Source: Methylorubrum extorquens
Lineage (GTDB): Bacteria > Pseudomonadota > Alphaproteobacteria > Rhizobiales > Beijerinckiaceae
Reading direction: 5' to 3'
NCBI RefSeq assembly: GCF_024169925.1
Contig: NZ_JALJXF010000001.1
Coordinates: forward strand, 4,036,001 to 4,100,000
Length of the DNA: 64,000 nucleotides
In this document: positions 1 to 8,340 of the stretch, piece by piece
How the letters are laid out: every line of letters begins with the position of its first letter
Position numbering within the stretch: position 1 is the first letter of the stretch
The notes under the pieces: model-generated
What the model saw: the letters and a program-made list of their open reading frames with translations, nothing else
Databases searched by the model: none
What the model was told of the DNA's origin: nothing
Translations under genes and position numbers: made by a program

Positions 1-1332
1 GAACGGATGCCGGTGCTCGAACGCCTCTTGGAACGTCGCCTGAAAAGCCGGCAGATCCGGCGGATGCACGATCGACGCCCAGCCGCCGCCGGCCATCTCC
101 GCGGCCGGGCGACCGAACAGGTGGTCGAAATGCATGTTGGCGAAGACCACCTCCGCGGTCTCGTCGGTCATCCAGATCAGCGCCGGGGCCGAATCGGCCA
201 TGTGGCGGAAGCGCGCCTCGCTCTCGCGCAAAGCCGCAAGACCGCGCTGAGTCTCGGCGAGCGCCCGGTCGCGCTCATCACTGCGGGTGCGCAGCCGCAG
301 CGAGGCTTCCGAAAGTACGTCGGCAAGGCGGCGGATCTCGTGGATCGGCGAGGCGATCCGTGGGATCGCCTGCCCCCGCGCCAGGGCCGGCCCCGTCGCC
401 GCGAGCTGGCGCAGAGGCTTCGAGACCCGCGACCAGAGGTGGACGGCGAGCACCGACGAGGTGGCGAGCACGAGGAGGCCGAAGCCGCCGAAGGCCCAGA
501 TCCAGCGCCGCAGCCGCGCTTCGACCAGTTCGCGCGGGATGCTCGCCCCCACGGTCCAGCCGTTGAGCCGCGAGCGCGCCTCGACCACGGTGACGGGCTT
601 GAAGTTGCGGTCGCGCCCCTCCCAGACGCCGGGCGTGCCCGTCATCGTCTGGCGCAGGGTCGCGAGCCGGGGTTGCCCGATCACGCCCGGCATCTCCGGC
701 AGTCGCGCGAGCACGACGCCGTCACGGTCCGAGACTCCCGTGACCCAGCCCCGGACCTGCTCGCGTCCGAGGATGCCGGCGATGCGGTTCAGGGGCACCG
801 AGAAGCTGAGGAGAAAGGCGGTCACCTCGTCGATCCGCACCGGCACCGCGACGGCGTAATGCGCCTGATCCGGCATGGCCCCCGCAAGGAAGCCGGTGAC
901 CATGGAGCGCTGCCCGCTCTCGATCATTTCGCGGTCGACCGGCAGCGCCGTCACCGGCAGGGGGGCGCCCGGTTTGAGGGCGGTGTTGACGATCTGCTGT
1001 CCGTCCGGCCGGCGCAGCACGAGATCGAGGCCGACCGCCTCGCGCACGAGGCGCGCCTGATTTTCGAAATTGGCAAACTCGCCGTCCTTGAGCCGTGGCG
1101 AGGTGGCGAGCGTCTGCAGCACCGAAACGAGCCCGGCCGTGTCGCGGTCGATCGAGAGCGCGATACCCCGCACGTTCTCCCGGGCATCCTGCTCGAAGCG
1201 GGCGCGCTCGGTGGCAGCGTAGCGGGTCAGCAGGATCGCGGTGAAGATCAGGCCGGGGCCGATCAGCGCGATCACGAGCATGATCAGGTAGAACTGCGTG
1301 GAGAAGCCACGCTGGCCGAGCCGGGAGAGCAT
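1..1332 (-). CDS. Membrane sensor protein (cache-like/HAMP/PAS), probable sensor kinase, C-terminus outside window
   Basis: Reading the minus strand from ATG 1332 gives 444 codons with no stop before the window edge, so the gene is partial. A transmembrane segment spans about residues 12-35. A large periplasmic region resembling a double-cache sensor follows to about 275, then a second membrane helix at about 278-300, a HAMP-like linker, a short coiled coil with the ending ALRESEARF, and the start of a PAS domain from about residue 376. This order is usual for sensor histidine kinases or diguanylate cyclases. The catalytic domain is not in the window, so the output is unknown. TTG 1344 is an alternative start. 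Ligand unknown. Confidence 0.8.
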   Translation of the reverse strand, partial: MLSRLGQRGFSTQFYLIMLVIALIGPGLIFTAILLTRYAATERARFEQDARENVRGIALSIDRDTAGLVSVLQTLATSPRLKDGEFANFENQARLVREAVGLDLVLRRPDGQQIVNTALKPGAPLPVTALPVDREMIESGQRSMVTGFLAGAMPDQAHYAVAVPVRIDEVTAFLLSFSVPLNRIAGILGREQVRGWVTGVSDRDGVVLARLPEMPGVIGQPRLATLRQTMTGTPGVWEGRDRNFKPVTVVEARSRLNGWTVGASIPRELVEARLRRWIWAFGGFGLLVLATSSVLAVHLWSRVSKPLRQLAATGPALARGQAIPRIASPIHEIRRLADVLSEASLRLRTRSDERDRALAETQRGLAALRESEARFRHMADSAPALIWMTDETAEVVFANMHFDHLFGRPAAEMAGGGWASIVHPPDLPAFQATFQEAFEHRHPF

Positions 1333-1434
1333 GCGTCGGATCAAGGCGTCCCGCGGCGTTTGCGCTGAAGGGTTTTTGAGGATGGCGCCCGCTCATCATG
1401 CCCCAGCGCGGGCATACGTGCCAACTGCCCCGGT

Positions 1435-1749
1435 TCAGCCCTCCCGCCCGGCCCGATCGACATGCCCGAGATCCCGCCCCGGATCGAGCCGATCCCGGAC
1501 CCGCTGCTTGAGCACCTTCACATCGGGGAAACCACCATCGCGCACCCGCTCCCAGATGATTTCGGAGTCAAACTCGATCACGAACACCCCGCCGGTGCCG
1601 GGCCGCAGGGCGACCTCGCCGAGATCGTCGCGGAAAGTGGAAAGGAGTTCCTGCGCCATCCACGCCGCACGCAGCAGCCATTGGCACTGCGTGCAGTAGG
1701 TGATGGTGATGCGGGGATTGGCAGGAGTGAGGGCGGTCGCATTGCTCAT
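1435..1749 (-). CDS. SelT/SelW/SelH (Rdx) family thioredoxin-fold protein
   Basis: 104 aa. After a short N-terminus comes ITYCTQCQW, the CxxC redox motif at the end of the first beta strand that defines the Rdx/SelW group. It is followed by a helix and the conserved region LRPGTGGVFVI. Both positions of the motif are Cys, so this is the non-selenocysteine form. The longer open frame begins at 1836, but the family starts just before the CxxC strand, so ATG 1749 is preferred. Proposed role in the family is thiol redox chemistry; no substrate can be inferred. It diverges from lemA. Confidence 0.8.
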   Translation of the reverse strand: MSNATALTPANPRITITYCTQCQWLLRAAWMAQELLSTFRDDLGEVALRPGTGGVFVIEFDSEIIWERVRDGGFPDVKVLKQRVRDRLDPGRDLGHVDRAGREG

Positions 1750-1992
1750 GTAAATATTAAGTCGTTGTCCGAAGCATGCTGTCAAGCGGCGTGCATCACG
1801 CAAGACTTCTACAAGGACAGGGAGACTGACGATCAATTGTCAACGACATGTTCAACGCAACACAGTCCTTTAGGCAAATCCCTCTTTAGAAGCTGAAGCA
1901 ACGACTCGGGAGCCGCCCCTTCCCGCAGCGGCAAGCCGCCCCTATCTCCAAGACCAGCTTCGCCGCCAAGCTCGCCTCAGAGATCGCCTGCC

Positions 1993-2628
1993 ATGTCACA
2001 TTCCCTCAGTCCCGCGACCCCCTCCCGCCCCTCCATCCTCAGCCGGGTCGTCTCTGCCCTCGCAGCGCTCTGGCTTGCGACGTGCCTGGCCGGGTGCGGG
2101 GCGATCAACCGGGTGCCGAGCCTGGAGGAGCAGGCGAAGTCGTCCTGGAGCGAGGTGCAGAACCAGTACCAGCGCCGGGCCGACCTGATCCCGAACCTTG
2201 TCGAGACCGTGAAGGGCTATGCCAAGCAGGAGCAGGAGACCCTGACCCGGGTAACGGAAGCCAGGGCCAAGGCGACGAGCGTGCAGGTCGATGCCTCGAC
2301 GGTCAGTGATCCGGAGAAGTTCAAGCAGTTCCAGGAGGCGCAGAACCAGCTTTCAGGAGCGCTCGGGCGGTTGCTCGCCTCGGTCGAGGCCTATCCGGAT
2401 CTCAAATCGAACCAGAACTTCCTCGCCCTCCAGTCGCAACTCGAAGGGACGGAGAACCGCATCGCCGTGGCGCGGCGGGACTATATCCAGGCGGTCCAGG
2501 CCTACAACACCGAGATCCGCACCATTCCCGGCCGGTGGGTCGCCTCATGGTTCTACCCTGAGGCAAAGCCGATGGAGACCTTCACCTCGACGCCGGGCTC
2601 AGAGCGCGCGCCGAACGTGAAGTTCTAG
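1993..2628 (+). CDS. lemA: LemA family lipoprotein
   Basis: 211 aa. A signal peptide ends in the lipobox LAGC, so it is probably lipid-anchored. The mature part begins with a helix and the LemA hallmark (V/L)QNQYQRRADLIPNLVETVKGYA, then long amphipathic helices as in the four-helix LemA fold. It is followed after 19 bp by two TPM-domain genes. This lemA-TPM-TPM cluster is common in proteobacteria, and the three products are thought to act together at the envelope. The molecular function of LemA is not established. Confidence 0.93.
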   Translation: MSHSLSPATPSRPSILSRVVSALAALWLATCLAGCGAINRVPSLEEQAKSSWSEVQNQYQRRADLIPNLVETVKGYAKQEQETLTRVTEARAKATSVQVDASTVSDPEKFKQFQEAQNQLSGALGRLLASVEAYPDLKSNQNFLALQSQLEGTENRIAVARRDYIQAVQAYNTEIRTIPGRWVASWFYPEAKPMETFTSTPGSERAPNVKF

Positions 2629-2647
2629 TTCGTCCGGCCCTGAACCG

Positions 2648-3439
2648 GTGATGATGCGTCCTGATCGGATCGCTCGGCTCCCCGCATTCGGCCCGCTGTC
2701 GGCGCTGTGGCTCGCGCTGCTGCTCGTTGGAGGCTCCTTGGGTCTCGCCGCCGCGGCCGAGCCCGACTTCCCCAAGCTCACGGGCCGGGTCGTGGATGCG
2801 GCCGGCATCCTCTCGCCGGAGACGCGGACGCGGATCGACGGCAAGATCAAGGCCCACGAGGACAAGACGGGCGATCAACTCGTCGTCGCCACAGTGCCGA
2901 GCCTTCAGGATCTCACGGTCGAGGACTACGCCAACCGCCTCGCCCGCGCCTGGGGCATCGGTCAGAAGAAGACCAACAACGGCGTGCTGCTGCTGGTGGC
3001 CCCGAAGGAGCGCAAGGTTCGCATCGAGGTCGGATACGGACTCGAAGGCGCGCTCACCGATGCGCTGTCGAAGACGATCATTACGACGGCGATCACGCCC
3101 CGCTTCCGCCAGGGCGACTTTTCCGGCGGGGTGGAGGCGGGGGTGGACGCCATCGTCCCGATCCTCTCGGGCGATGCCGACGAGTGGCAGCGCCGCGCGC
3201 CAGTGCGGGAAGACACGGTCGATCCCGTCACGGTGATTTTCTGGATCATTGTCATCATCGCCCTCGTCGTCGTGCTGACGCGGATGAATGGCGGCGGGCG
3301 GCGGGGCCGGGGCGGCGGCTTCGTCGTGATTCCGGGGCCGTCCGGTGGCTGGAGCGGCGGCTTCTCGGATGGCGGAGGCGGAGGATTTTCCGGCGGGGGC
3401 GGCTCGTTCGGCGGCGGGGGAGCGTCCGGTGACTGGTAG
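2648..3439 (+). CDS. TPM domain membrane protein (YgcG family)
   Basis: 263 aa. A signal peptide is followed by a TPM domain (about residues 38-170), with the typical FPKLTGRVVDAAGILS start, the NNGVLLLVA strand and the IEVGYGLEGALTD region. A membrane helix follows at about 198-218, then a Gly/Ser-rich tail ending GGGGASGDW. The start may be GTG 2648 or ATG 2651/2654. This family is sometimes mislabelled methanol dehydrogenase; nothing here resembles the PQQ enzyme. The stop overlaps the start of the next gene, indicating translational coupling. Confidence 0.92.
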   Translation: MMMRPDRIARLPAFGPLSALWLALLLVGGSLGLAAAAEPDFPKLTGRVVDAAGILSPETRTRIDGKIKAHEDKTGDQLVVATVPSLQDLTVEDYANRLARAWGIGQKKTNNGVLLLVAPKERKVRIEVGYGLEGALTDALSKTIITTAITPRFRQGDFSGGVEAGVDAIVPILSGDADEWQRRAPVREDTVDPVTVIFWIIVIIALVVVLTRMNGGGRRGRGGGFVVIPGPSGGWSGGFSDGGGGGFSGGGGSFGGGGASGDW

Positions 3440-4055
3440 CACGACCATCCTCGATCCCGCCGCGCGGGAGCGGATCGCCGCAGCGATCGGACGGGCGGAG
3501 ACCGGAACGACCGGCGAAATCGTGGTGCTGGTCGCGGCCAGCGCCGGCCTCTATCGCTCCCCCGGCCTCGCTTTGGCTCTGGCGGTCGCCCTGGCCTTGC
3601 CCTGGCCGCTGATCCTGCTCACCGATCTCGGTGCGGGCGAGATTGCGCTCGCTCAGGCGGCGACCGTGCTCGCCACGCTGCTGCTGACCCTGAACGAGCG
3701 TTTCCGGATCACCCTCACCCCGCGACGCTGGCAGCGTGAACGCGCTCACGCCGCTGCGCGCCGCGAGTTCTTCGCACACGGTCTCACCGGAACGCGGGGA
3801 CGCACCGGCGTTTTGGTCTACGTGGCCCTCGCCGAGCGCTACGCCGAGATCGTTGCCGACAAGGGCGTGCGGGCCCGCGTGGACGAGGCGCGGTGGCGCG
3901 CCATCGTCTCGGAGCTGCTCGGTGCGGCCGAACGCGGAGCCCTCGGCGAGGGGCTCGTCTCGGCGGTGGATCAGGTCGGTGCCGTGCTGAAGGCCGAGCT
4001 GCCGGGCAGCCACGGCGGCAATCAACTCCCTAACCGCGTCATCGTCCTCGACTAG
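3429..4055 (+). CDS. TPM domain protein (second of the cluster)
   Basis: 208 aa from GTG 3429, which overlaps the end of the preceding gene by 11 bp and has GGGGGAG upstream. The open frame extends to 3345, but that part lies inside the previous gene's Gly-rich tail. The protein contains ARERIAAAIGRAETGTTGEIVVLV, two close membrane helices (about 45-90), and a C-terminal TPM half with GLTGTRGRTGVLVYVALAER and EIVADKGV. It looks like the YgcG-associated paralogue of lemA clusters, presumably acting with LemA. No signal peptide. Function unproven. Confidence 0.88.
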   Translation: MTGSTTILDPAARERIAAAIGRAETGTTGEIVVLVAASAGLYRSPGLALALAVALALPWPLILLTDLGAGEIALAQAATVLATLLLTLNERFRITLTPRRWQRERAHAAARREFFAHGLTGTRGRTGVLVYVALAERYAEIVADKGVRARVDEARWRAIVSELLGAAERGALGEGLVSAVDQVGAVLKAELPGSHGGNQLPNRVIVLD

Positions 4056-4355
4056 AACGTTCGAACACGCTCTCCACGGTCGATGCCGTTCGGGCCGCAC
4101 GAGGCCGTGCTCCGAATCATCGGCACCGTCCGGAGACCCGTTTCCCGAGTTGCCCTTGGCGCGGGCGTCGGCGGCATCGCGGCGCCTTCATCCCGAGGTT
4201 CGGGTAACGCGGGATGGCGGATGTCACTGCGGGTGCAGAGGGAACCGGCAGCTGTGTGCTCACCGCAACTGGTATCGCAGGAAAAATTGCGCCACACAGA
4301 TCGGTGAAAGGCCGCCTGCATCAAGAATGCGGCCAATGACGGAGTGAGGCGTCGC
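4056..4355. other. Intergenic region upstream of cstA
   Basis: Separates the TPM genes from cstA. No gene recognised. The segment is slightly less GC-rich near 4270-4300, a likely place for the cstA promoter. A GGAG/GAGG stretch at 4341-4349 lies 6-7 bp before ATG 4356 and decides that start over GTG 4344. Confidence 0.4.
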
Positions 4356-6413
4356 ATGGGCGCAATACAGAAGCATGGGCCCTGGGCCCTGGTCGGGGCA
4401 TTGGGCGCTGCGGCGCTGGCGGTGGTCGCCACGCAACGGGGCGAATCGATCAACGCCCTCTGGGTCGTGGTGGCTGCGGTCTGCACCTACCTCATCGCCT
4501 ACCGCTACTATTCCCTTTTCATCGCCGACAAGGTGATGCGCCTCGACCCGAAGCGCGAGACCCCGGCGCACCGTCACAACGACGGCCTCGACTACGTTCC
4601 CACCAACAAGTCGGTCCTGTTCGGCCACCACTTCGCGGCCATCGCCGGCGCCGGCCCGCTGGTTGGCCCCGTGCTCGCCGCGCAGATGGGCTACCTGCCC
4701 GGCATGCTGTGGATCCTGGCCGGCGTCGTGCTCGCGGGCGCGGTGCAGGACTTCATGGTCCTGTTCATCTCGATGCGCCGCGATGGGCGCTCTCTGGGCG
4801 AACTGATCCGGGCCGAACTCGGGGTGATCCCCGGCGTCATCGCCCTGTTCGGCACCTTCATGATCATGGTCATCCTGCTCGCCGTGCTGGCGATGATCGT
4901 GGTCAAGGCACTGGCCGAGAGCCCGTGGGGCACCTTCACCGTCGGCGCGACGATCCCGATCGCGATCCTGATGGGCCTCTACGCGCGCTACATCCGGCCG
5001 GGCAAGATCGGCGAGGTGTCGATCATCGGCTTCGTCCTGCTCATGGCCGCGATCGTCGGCGGCGGTCAGATCAACGAGCACCCCACCTGGGGTCCCGCCT
5101 TCACCTTCACCGGCACCCAGCTCACCTGGATGCTGATCGGCTACGGCTTCGTGGCCGCGATCCTGCCGGTGTGGCTGCTGCTCGCCCCGCGCGACTACCT
5201 CTCGACCTTCCTCAAGATCGGCACCATCGTCGGCCTCGCGCTCGGCATCGTCGTCGTCGCCCCGCACATGCAGATGCCGGCCACGACGAAGTTCGTCGAC
5301 GGCACCGGCCCGGTCTGGGCGGGCTCGCTGTTTCCGTTCCTGTTCATCACCATCGCCTGCGGCGCGGTCTCGGGCTTCCACGCTCTGATCTCGTCGGGCA
5401 CGACCCCGAAGCTCGTCAACAACGAGATGGACACCCGCTTCATCGGCTACGGCGGCATGCTGATGGAGAGCTTCGTGGCGATCATGGCGCTGGTGGCCGC
5501 CAGCGTGATCGACCCGGGCATCTACTTCACCATGAACTCCCCGGGCGCCCTGCTCGGCGGCACGCCGGAAACCGCCGCCGCTGCGGTGACGGCGCTCGGC
5601 TTCCCCATCGCTCCGGACGTCATCGCCCAGACCGCCAAGGATGTCGGCGAGCACTCGATCATCTCGCGCGTCGGCGGCGCGCCGACCCTCGCGGTCGGCA
5701 TGGCGCACATCATCTCCTCGGCCATCGGCGGCAAGGCGATGATGGCCTTCTGGTATCACTTCGCGATCCTGTTCGAGGCCCTGTTCATCCTGACCGCGGT
5801 GGATGCGGGCACGCGCGCCGGCCGCTTCATGCTGCAGGATCTGCTCGGCCTGCTCTCGCCGCGCTTCAAGGATACCTCGGCCTGGGGTCCGAGCGTGGTC
5901 GCCACCGCTCTGTGCGTCGGCGCCTGGGGCTTCTTCCTCTATCAGGGCGTCACCGATCCGCTGGGCGGCATCTACACCCTGTGGCCGCTGTTCGGCATCT
6001 CGAACCAGATGCTGGCCGCCGTCGCACTGACGCTGGCGACCGTGGTGATCTTCAAGATGAAGCGCGAGCGCTACGCTTTCGTCACCATCATCCCGACCGT
6101 CTGGCTCTGCATCTGCACCCTGACGGCCGGCTGGCAGAAGATCTTCTCGCCCGATCCGAAGATCGGCTTCCTCGCGCACGCCGACCGCTTCTCGGCGGCG
6201 ATCGCGGAAGGCAAGGTGCTCGGCCCGGCCAAGAGCATGGCGGACATGCACAAGATTGTCTTCAACGACCGCATCGACGCGGCCCTCGCCGTGTTCTTCG
6301 TCGGCCTCGTCGTGGCGATCGCGGTGTTCGGCGTCATGGCCTGCGTGAAAGCCTACCGCGCCGATCGCTGGACGGCGCTGGAAGCCGATCCCAGACTCGT
6401 CCCGGCGGAGTGA
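4356..6413 (+). CDS. cstA: Carbon starvation protein CstA (peptide/pyruvate-type membrane transporter)
   Basis: 685 aa. A polytopic inner-membrane protein with about 16-18 hydrophobic segments and clear CstA signatures: YRYYSLFIADKVM near the N-terminus, DGLDYVPTNKSVLFGHHFAAIAGAGPLVGPVLAAQMGYLPG, GFHALISSGTTPK, and SNQMLAAVAL near the C-terminus. Characterised members take up peptides or pyruvate under carbon limitation; the substrate here is not determinable. ATG 4356 is preferred over GTG 4344 because of Shine-Dalgarno spacing. The partner ybdD follows after 7 bp. Confidence 0.95.
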   Translation: MGAIQKHGPWALVGALGAAALAVVATQRGESINALWVVVAAVCTYLIAYRYYSLFIADKVMRLDPKRETPAHRHNDGLDYVPTNKSVLFGHHFAAIAGAGPLVGPVLAAQMGYLPGMLWILAGVVLAGAVQDFMVLFISMRRDGRSLGELIRAELGVIPGVIALFGTFMIMVILLAVLAMIVVKALAESPWGTFTVGATIPIAILMGLYARYIRPGKIGEVSIIGFVLLMAAIVGGGQINEHPTWGPAFTFTGTQLTWMLIGYGFVAAILPVWLLLAPRDYLSTFLKIGTIVGLALGIVVVAPHMQMPATTKFVDGTGPVWAGSLFPFLFITIACGAVSGFHALISSGTTPKLVNNEMDTRFIGYGGMLMESFVAIMALVAASVIDPGIYFTMNSPGALLGGTPETAAAAVTALGFPIAPDVIAQTAKDVGEHSIISRVGGAPTLAVGMAHIISSAIGGKAMMAFWYHFAILFEALFILTAVDAGTRAGRFMLQDLLGLLSPRFKDTSAWGPSVVATALCVGAWGFFLYQGVTDPLGGIYTLWPLFGISNQMLAAVALTLATVVIFKMKRERYAFVTIIPTVWLCICTLTAGWQKIFSPDPKIGFLAHADRFSAAIAEGKVLGPAKSMADMHKIVFNDRIDAALAVFFVGLVVAIAVFGVMACVKAYRADRWTALEADPRLVPAE

Positions 6414-6420
6414 GCGTGTC

Positions 6421-6654
6421 ATGAGCGGAACCGCAACGTCGATGCAGAGCTTTCGCGAACGCCTTCAGGCTTTCAACAAGTGCGTCTGCGACGGCGCGCG
6501 GCTGATGGTGGGTCAGGGCGATTACGGCACTTACGTCGCCCATATCGCCAAGACCCATCCCGATCAGGCGCCGATGACCGAGCGGGAGTTCTTTCGCAAC
6601 CGCGAGAACGCTCGCTTCGGGGTCGGAAACACATCGGGTTTCCGTTGCTGCTGA
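6421..6654 (+). CDS. ybdD: YbdD/YjiX family small protein (CstA partner)
   Basis: 77 aa. Contains the family core: FRERLQAFNKCVCDGARLMVGQGDYGTYV, then HPDQAPMTEREFFRNRENARFG, with Cys residues near both ends. DUF466 proteins are almost always encoded directly after cstA/btsT and modulate the transporter. The gene begins 7 bp after the cstA stop, so the two form an operon ended by the strong hairpin at 6708-6747. Confidence 0.93.
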   Translation: MSGTATSMQSFRERLQAFNKCVCDGARLMVGQGDYGTYVAHIAKTHPDQAPMTEREFFRNRENARFGVGNTSGFRCC

Positions 6655-6707
6655 AGCTCCTCGATTCCCAGGGGTGCGGTTCGCTCCTCTTGTGATGACG
6701 TCATGTG

Positions 6708-6747
6708 AAAACGCCGGGCTCCGTGATCGGGCCCGGCGTTTTCTTTT
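6708..6747 (+). terminator. Intrinsic terminator of cstA-ybdD
   Basis: A perfect 12-bp stem, AAAACGCCGGGC (6708-6719) with GCCCGGCGTTTT (6731-6742), loop of 11 nt, followed by TCTTTT. Lies 54 bp after the ybdD stop. Confidence 0.88.
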
Positions 6748-6887
6748 GAAAGCACGTTCAGTGGTCTGCCTGTGAGCGCGGTATCGCTACGCGCAACATC
6801 GCAGCGAGACGAGCGGCAGAATCGGAGTTGAGTGCGGCGTCCGCCATCGGCTCAGAAACAGCTGTCGGGAAACGGTCGCGACGTGGT

Positions 6888-6899
6888 TTTCACGTGAAA
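6888..6899. promoter_or_regulatory. Perfect palindrome TTTCACGTGAAA
   Basis: A 12-bp perfect dyad in the AT-richer part of the gap, about 145 bp upstream of ATG 7044. It could be an operator for a dimeric regulator. No regulator is assigned and it may be chance. Confidence 0.3.
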
Positions 6900-7043
6900 T
6901 TAACCATGAAAACTCAGCGGCGTGCGGTCGCTGCACCGGCTTTCCAGTGACCGATCGTTCCTAAAGCAACGATTGTGTGCGACGGCTGTTGCAACGCAAC
7001 CAGCACGGATTCTAGTCTCCCAGCAACGAGGGGGACTGCAACG

Positions 7044-8333
7044 ATGGATCAATTGGCAGGCGTGCCGGGCCCGGCTGGGGCGCGGACGGGACAAATTGCG
7101 TTCGACCGGAAGGCGCCGGGGCTGACGGGCATCGTCGTCAAAGGCTTCCTGCTCTCGCTGGTCACCTTCTCGATCTACCGGTTCTGGTACATCACCAATC
7201 TGCGGCGGTATTTCTGGAGCCGCACGATCGTCGCCGGCAGCCCGGCCGAGTATCTCGGCACCGGCAAGGAGTTGTTCCTCGGCTTCCTCGTGGCGCTTGC
7301 CATCCTGGTGCCGATCTACATCGTCCTGTTCGTCGTCGGTCTCCTGAGCCCCGTGCTGGCGGCCCTGACTGCGCCGATCTCCTTCATCGGCCTGTTCGTG
7401 CTCGGGCAATACGCGCTGTTCCGCGGCCGGCGCTACCGAGCTTCGCGCACGCGCTGGCGCGGCATACGCCTCGGGCAGGACGGGTCGGGCTTCGCTTATG
7501 CCGGACGCGCCTGCCTGTGGTGGCTCGCGACCTTCTTCAGCTTCGGCCTGGCCTTCCCCTTCATGCGCGCGGCGCTGGAGCGCTACCGCATCGACCACAC
7601 GCTGATCGGCCAGAGCCGGATGCGCTCGACCGCGACCGGCCGCTCAATCCTGATGCCGTGGATGATGTTCTACATCACCGCGCTGCTGCCGATTCTGCTG
7701 AGCGTCGTGGCGCTGCTGGCAGCGACCGGCTTCGACATCCCGAGCGATCTGCTGATTCAGGATCCGGCGAGCGAGAAGAGCAAGTTCATCTTCAATCCGG
7801 CCTACGAGGATTCGCCGCTCGTGTCCTACGCCAGCGCCGTCGGGATCGCCGCCAGCGTGTCGATTCCCCTCGCGCTCCTGCTGATCCCCTATTATCGGGC
7901 GCGCGAGACCCGCGCGTTCCTCAATGCAGCCCATCTCGGTGAGGCGCGGCTGGCCTCCTCGCTGAAGGCGCGCCAGTTCTACTTCCCCTATTTCGTCTAC
8001 ATGCTGGCGGTGATCGGCTTCATCATCGTTCTCGGCATCATCTTCGCTCTTCTCGTGCCGTTGATCGCCATGGACGGCGAGAATGCGGGCATCCACGCCT
8101 TCGTCATCGCATCGAGCGTGCTTCTCTATCTCGGGGCCATCCTCGGCACGAACGTGCTCTATGTCCGGATCATCACGGTGAGGCTGTGGCACGCGGTGGC
8201 GACCACGATGCAGATCGAGAACCTGCCGGCGCTGGAAGCGGTGCTCGCCTCGACGCGCGCGCCGGCCAGCGGCCTCAACGAGGGGCTGGCCGACGCGCTC
8301 GATGTCGGCGGCGCCCTCGAGATCGGGTTCTAG
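7044..8333 (+). CDS. DUF898 (YjgN-like) polytopic membrane protein
   Basis: 429 aa. Starts at ATG 7044 with GAGGGGG about 10 bp upstream; the frame is open from 6975 but the added residues look non-coding. The pattern FLLSLVTFSIYRFWYITNLRRYFW repeats the DUF898 signature, in which membrane helices alternate with short Arg/Tyr-rich segments. Six or more transmembrane helices are visible. DUF898 proteins often precede an M48 peptidase, as here, 7 bp downstream. Function unknown; presumably a membrane partner of the protease. Confidence 0.88.
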   Translation: MDQLAGVPGPAGARTGQIAFDRKAPGLTGIVVKGFLLSLVTFSIYRFWYITNLRRYFWSRTIVAGSPAEYLGTGKELFLGFLVALAILVPIYIVLFVVGLLSPVLAALTAPISFIGLFVLGQYALFRGRRYRASRTRWRGIRLGQDGSGFAYAGRACLWWLATFFSFGLAFPFMRAALERYRIDHTLIGQSRMRSTATGRSILMPWMMFYITALLPILLSVVALLAATGFDIPSDLLIQDPASEKSKFIFNPAYEDSPLVSYASAVGIAASVSIPLALLLIPYYRARETRAFLNAAHLGEARLASSLKARQFYFPYFVYMLAVIGFIIVLGIIFALLVPLIAMDGENAGIHAFVIASSVLLYLGAILGTNVLYVRIITVRLWHAVATTMQIENLPALEAVLASTRAPASGLNEGLADALDVGGALEIGF

Positions 8334-8340
8334 CCCGCCG

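Larger units (their letters stand above)
6655..7043. other. Intergenic region between ybdD and the DUF898 gene
   Basis: No protein recognised. It holds the ybdD terminator, a perfect 12-bp palindrome at 6888-6899 and a locally AT-richer stretch at 6890-7010 that probably contains the promoter of the DUF898-M48 operon. Confidence 0.4.

Noticed and set aside
2648..4055. TPM genes as methanol dehydrogenase components
   Set aside because: That name is a historical mislabel of the YgcG/TPM family; no PQQ or MxaF/XoxF features are present.
4260..6422. A 720-codon open frame on the strand opposite cstA
   Set aside because: Composition is His/Asp/Arg/Gly-rich without domains, typical of antisense frames in GC-rich coding DNA. 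cstA on the plus strand is unambiguous.
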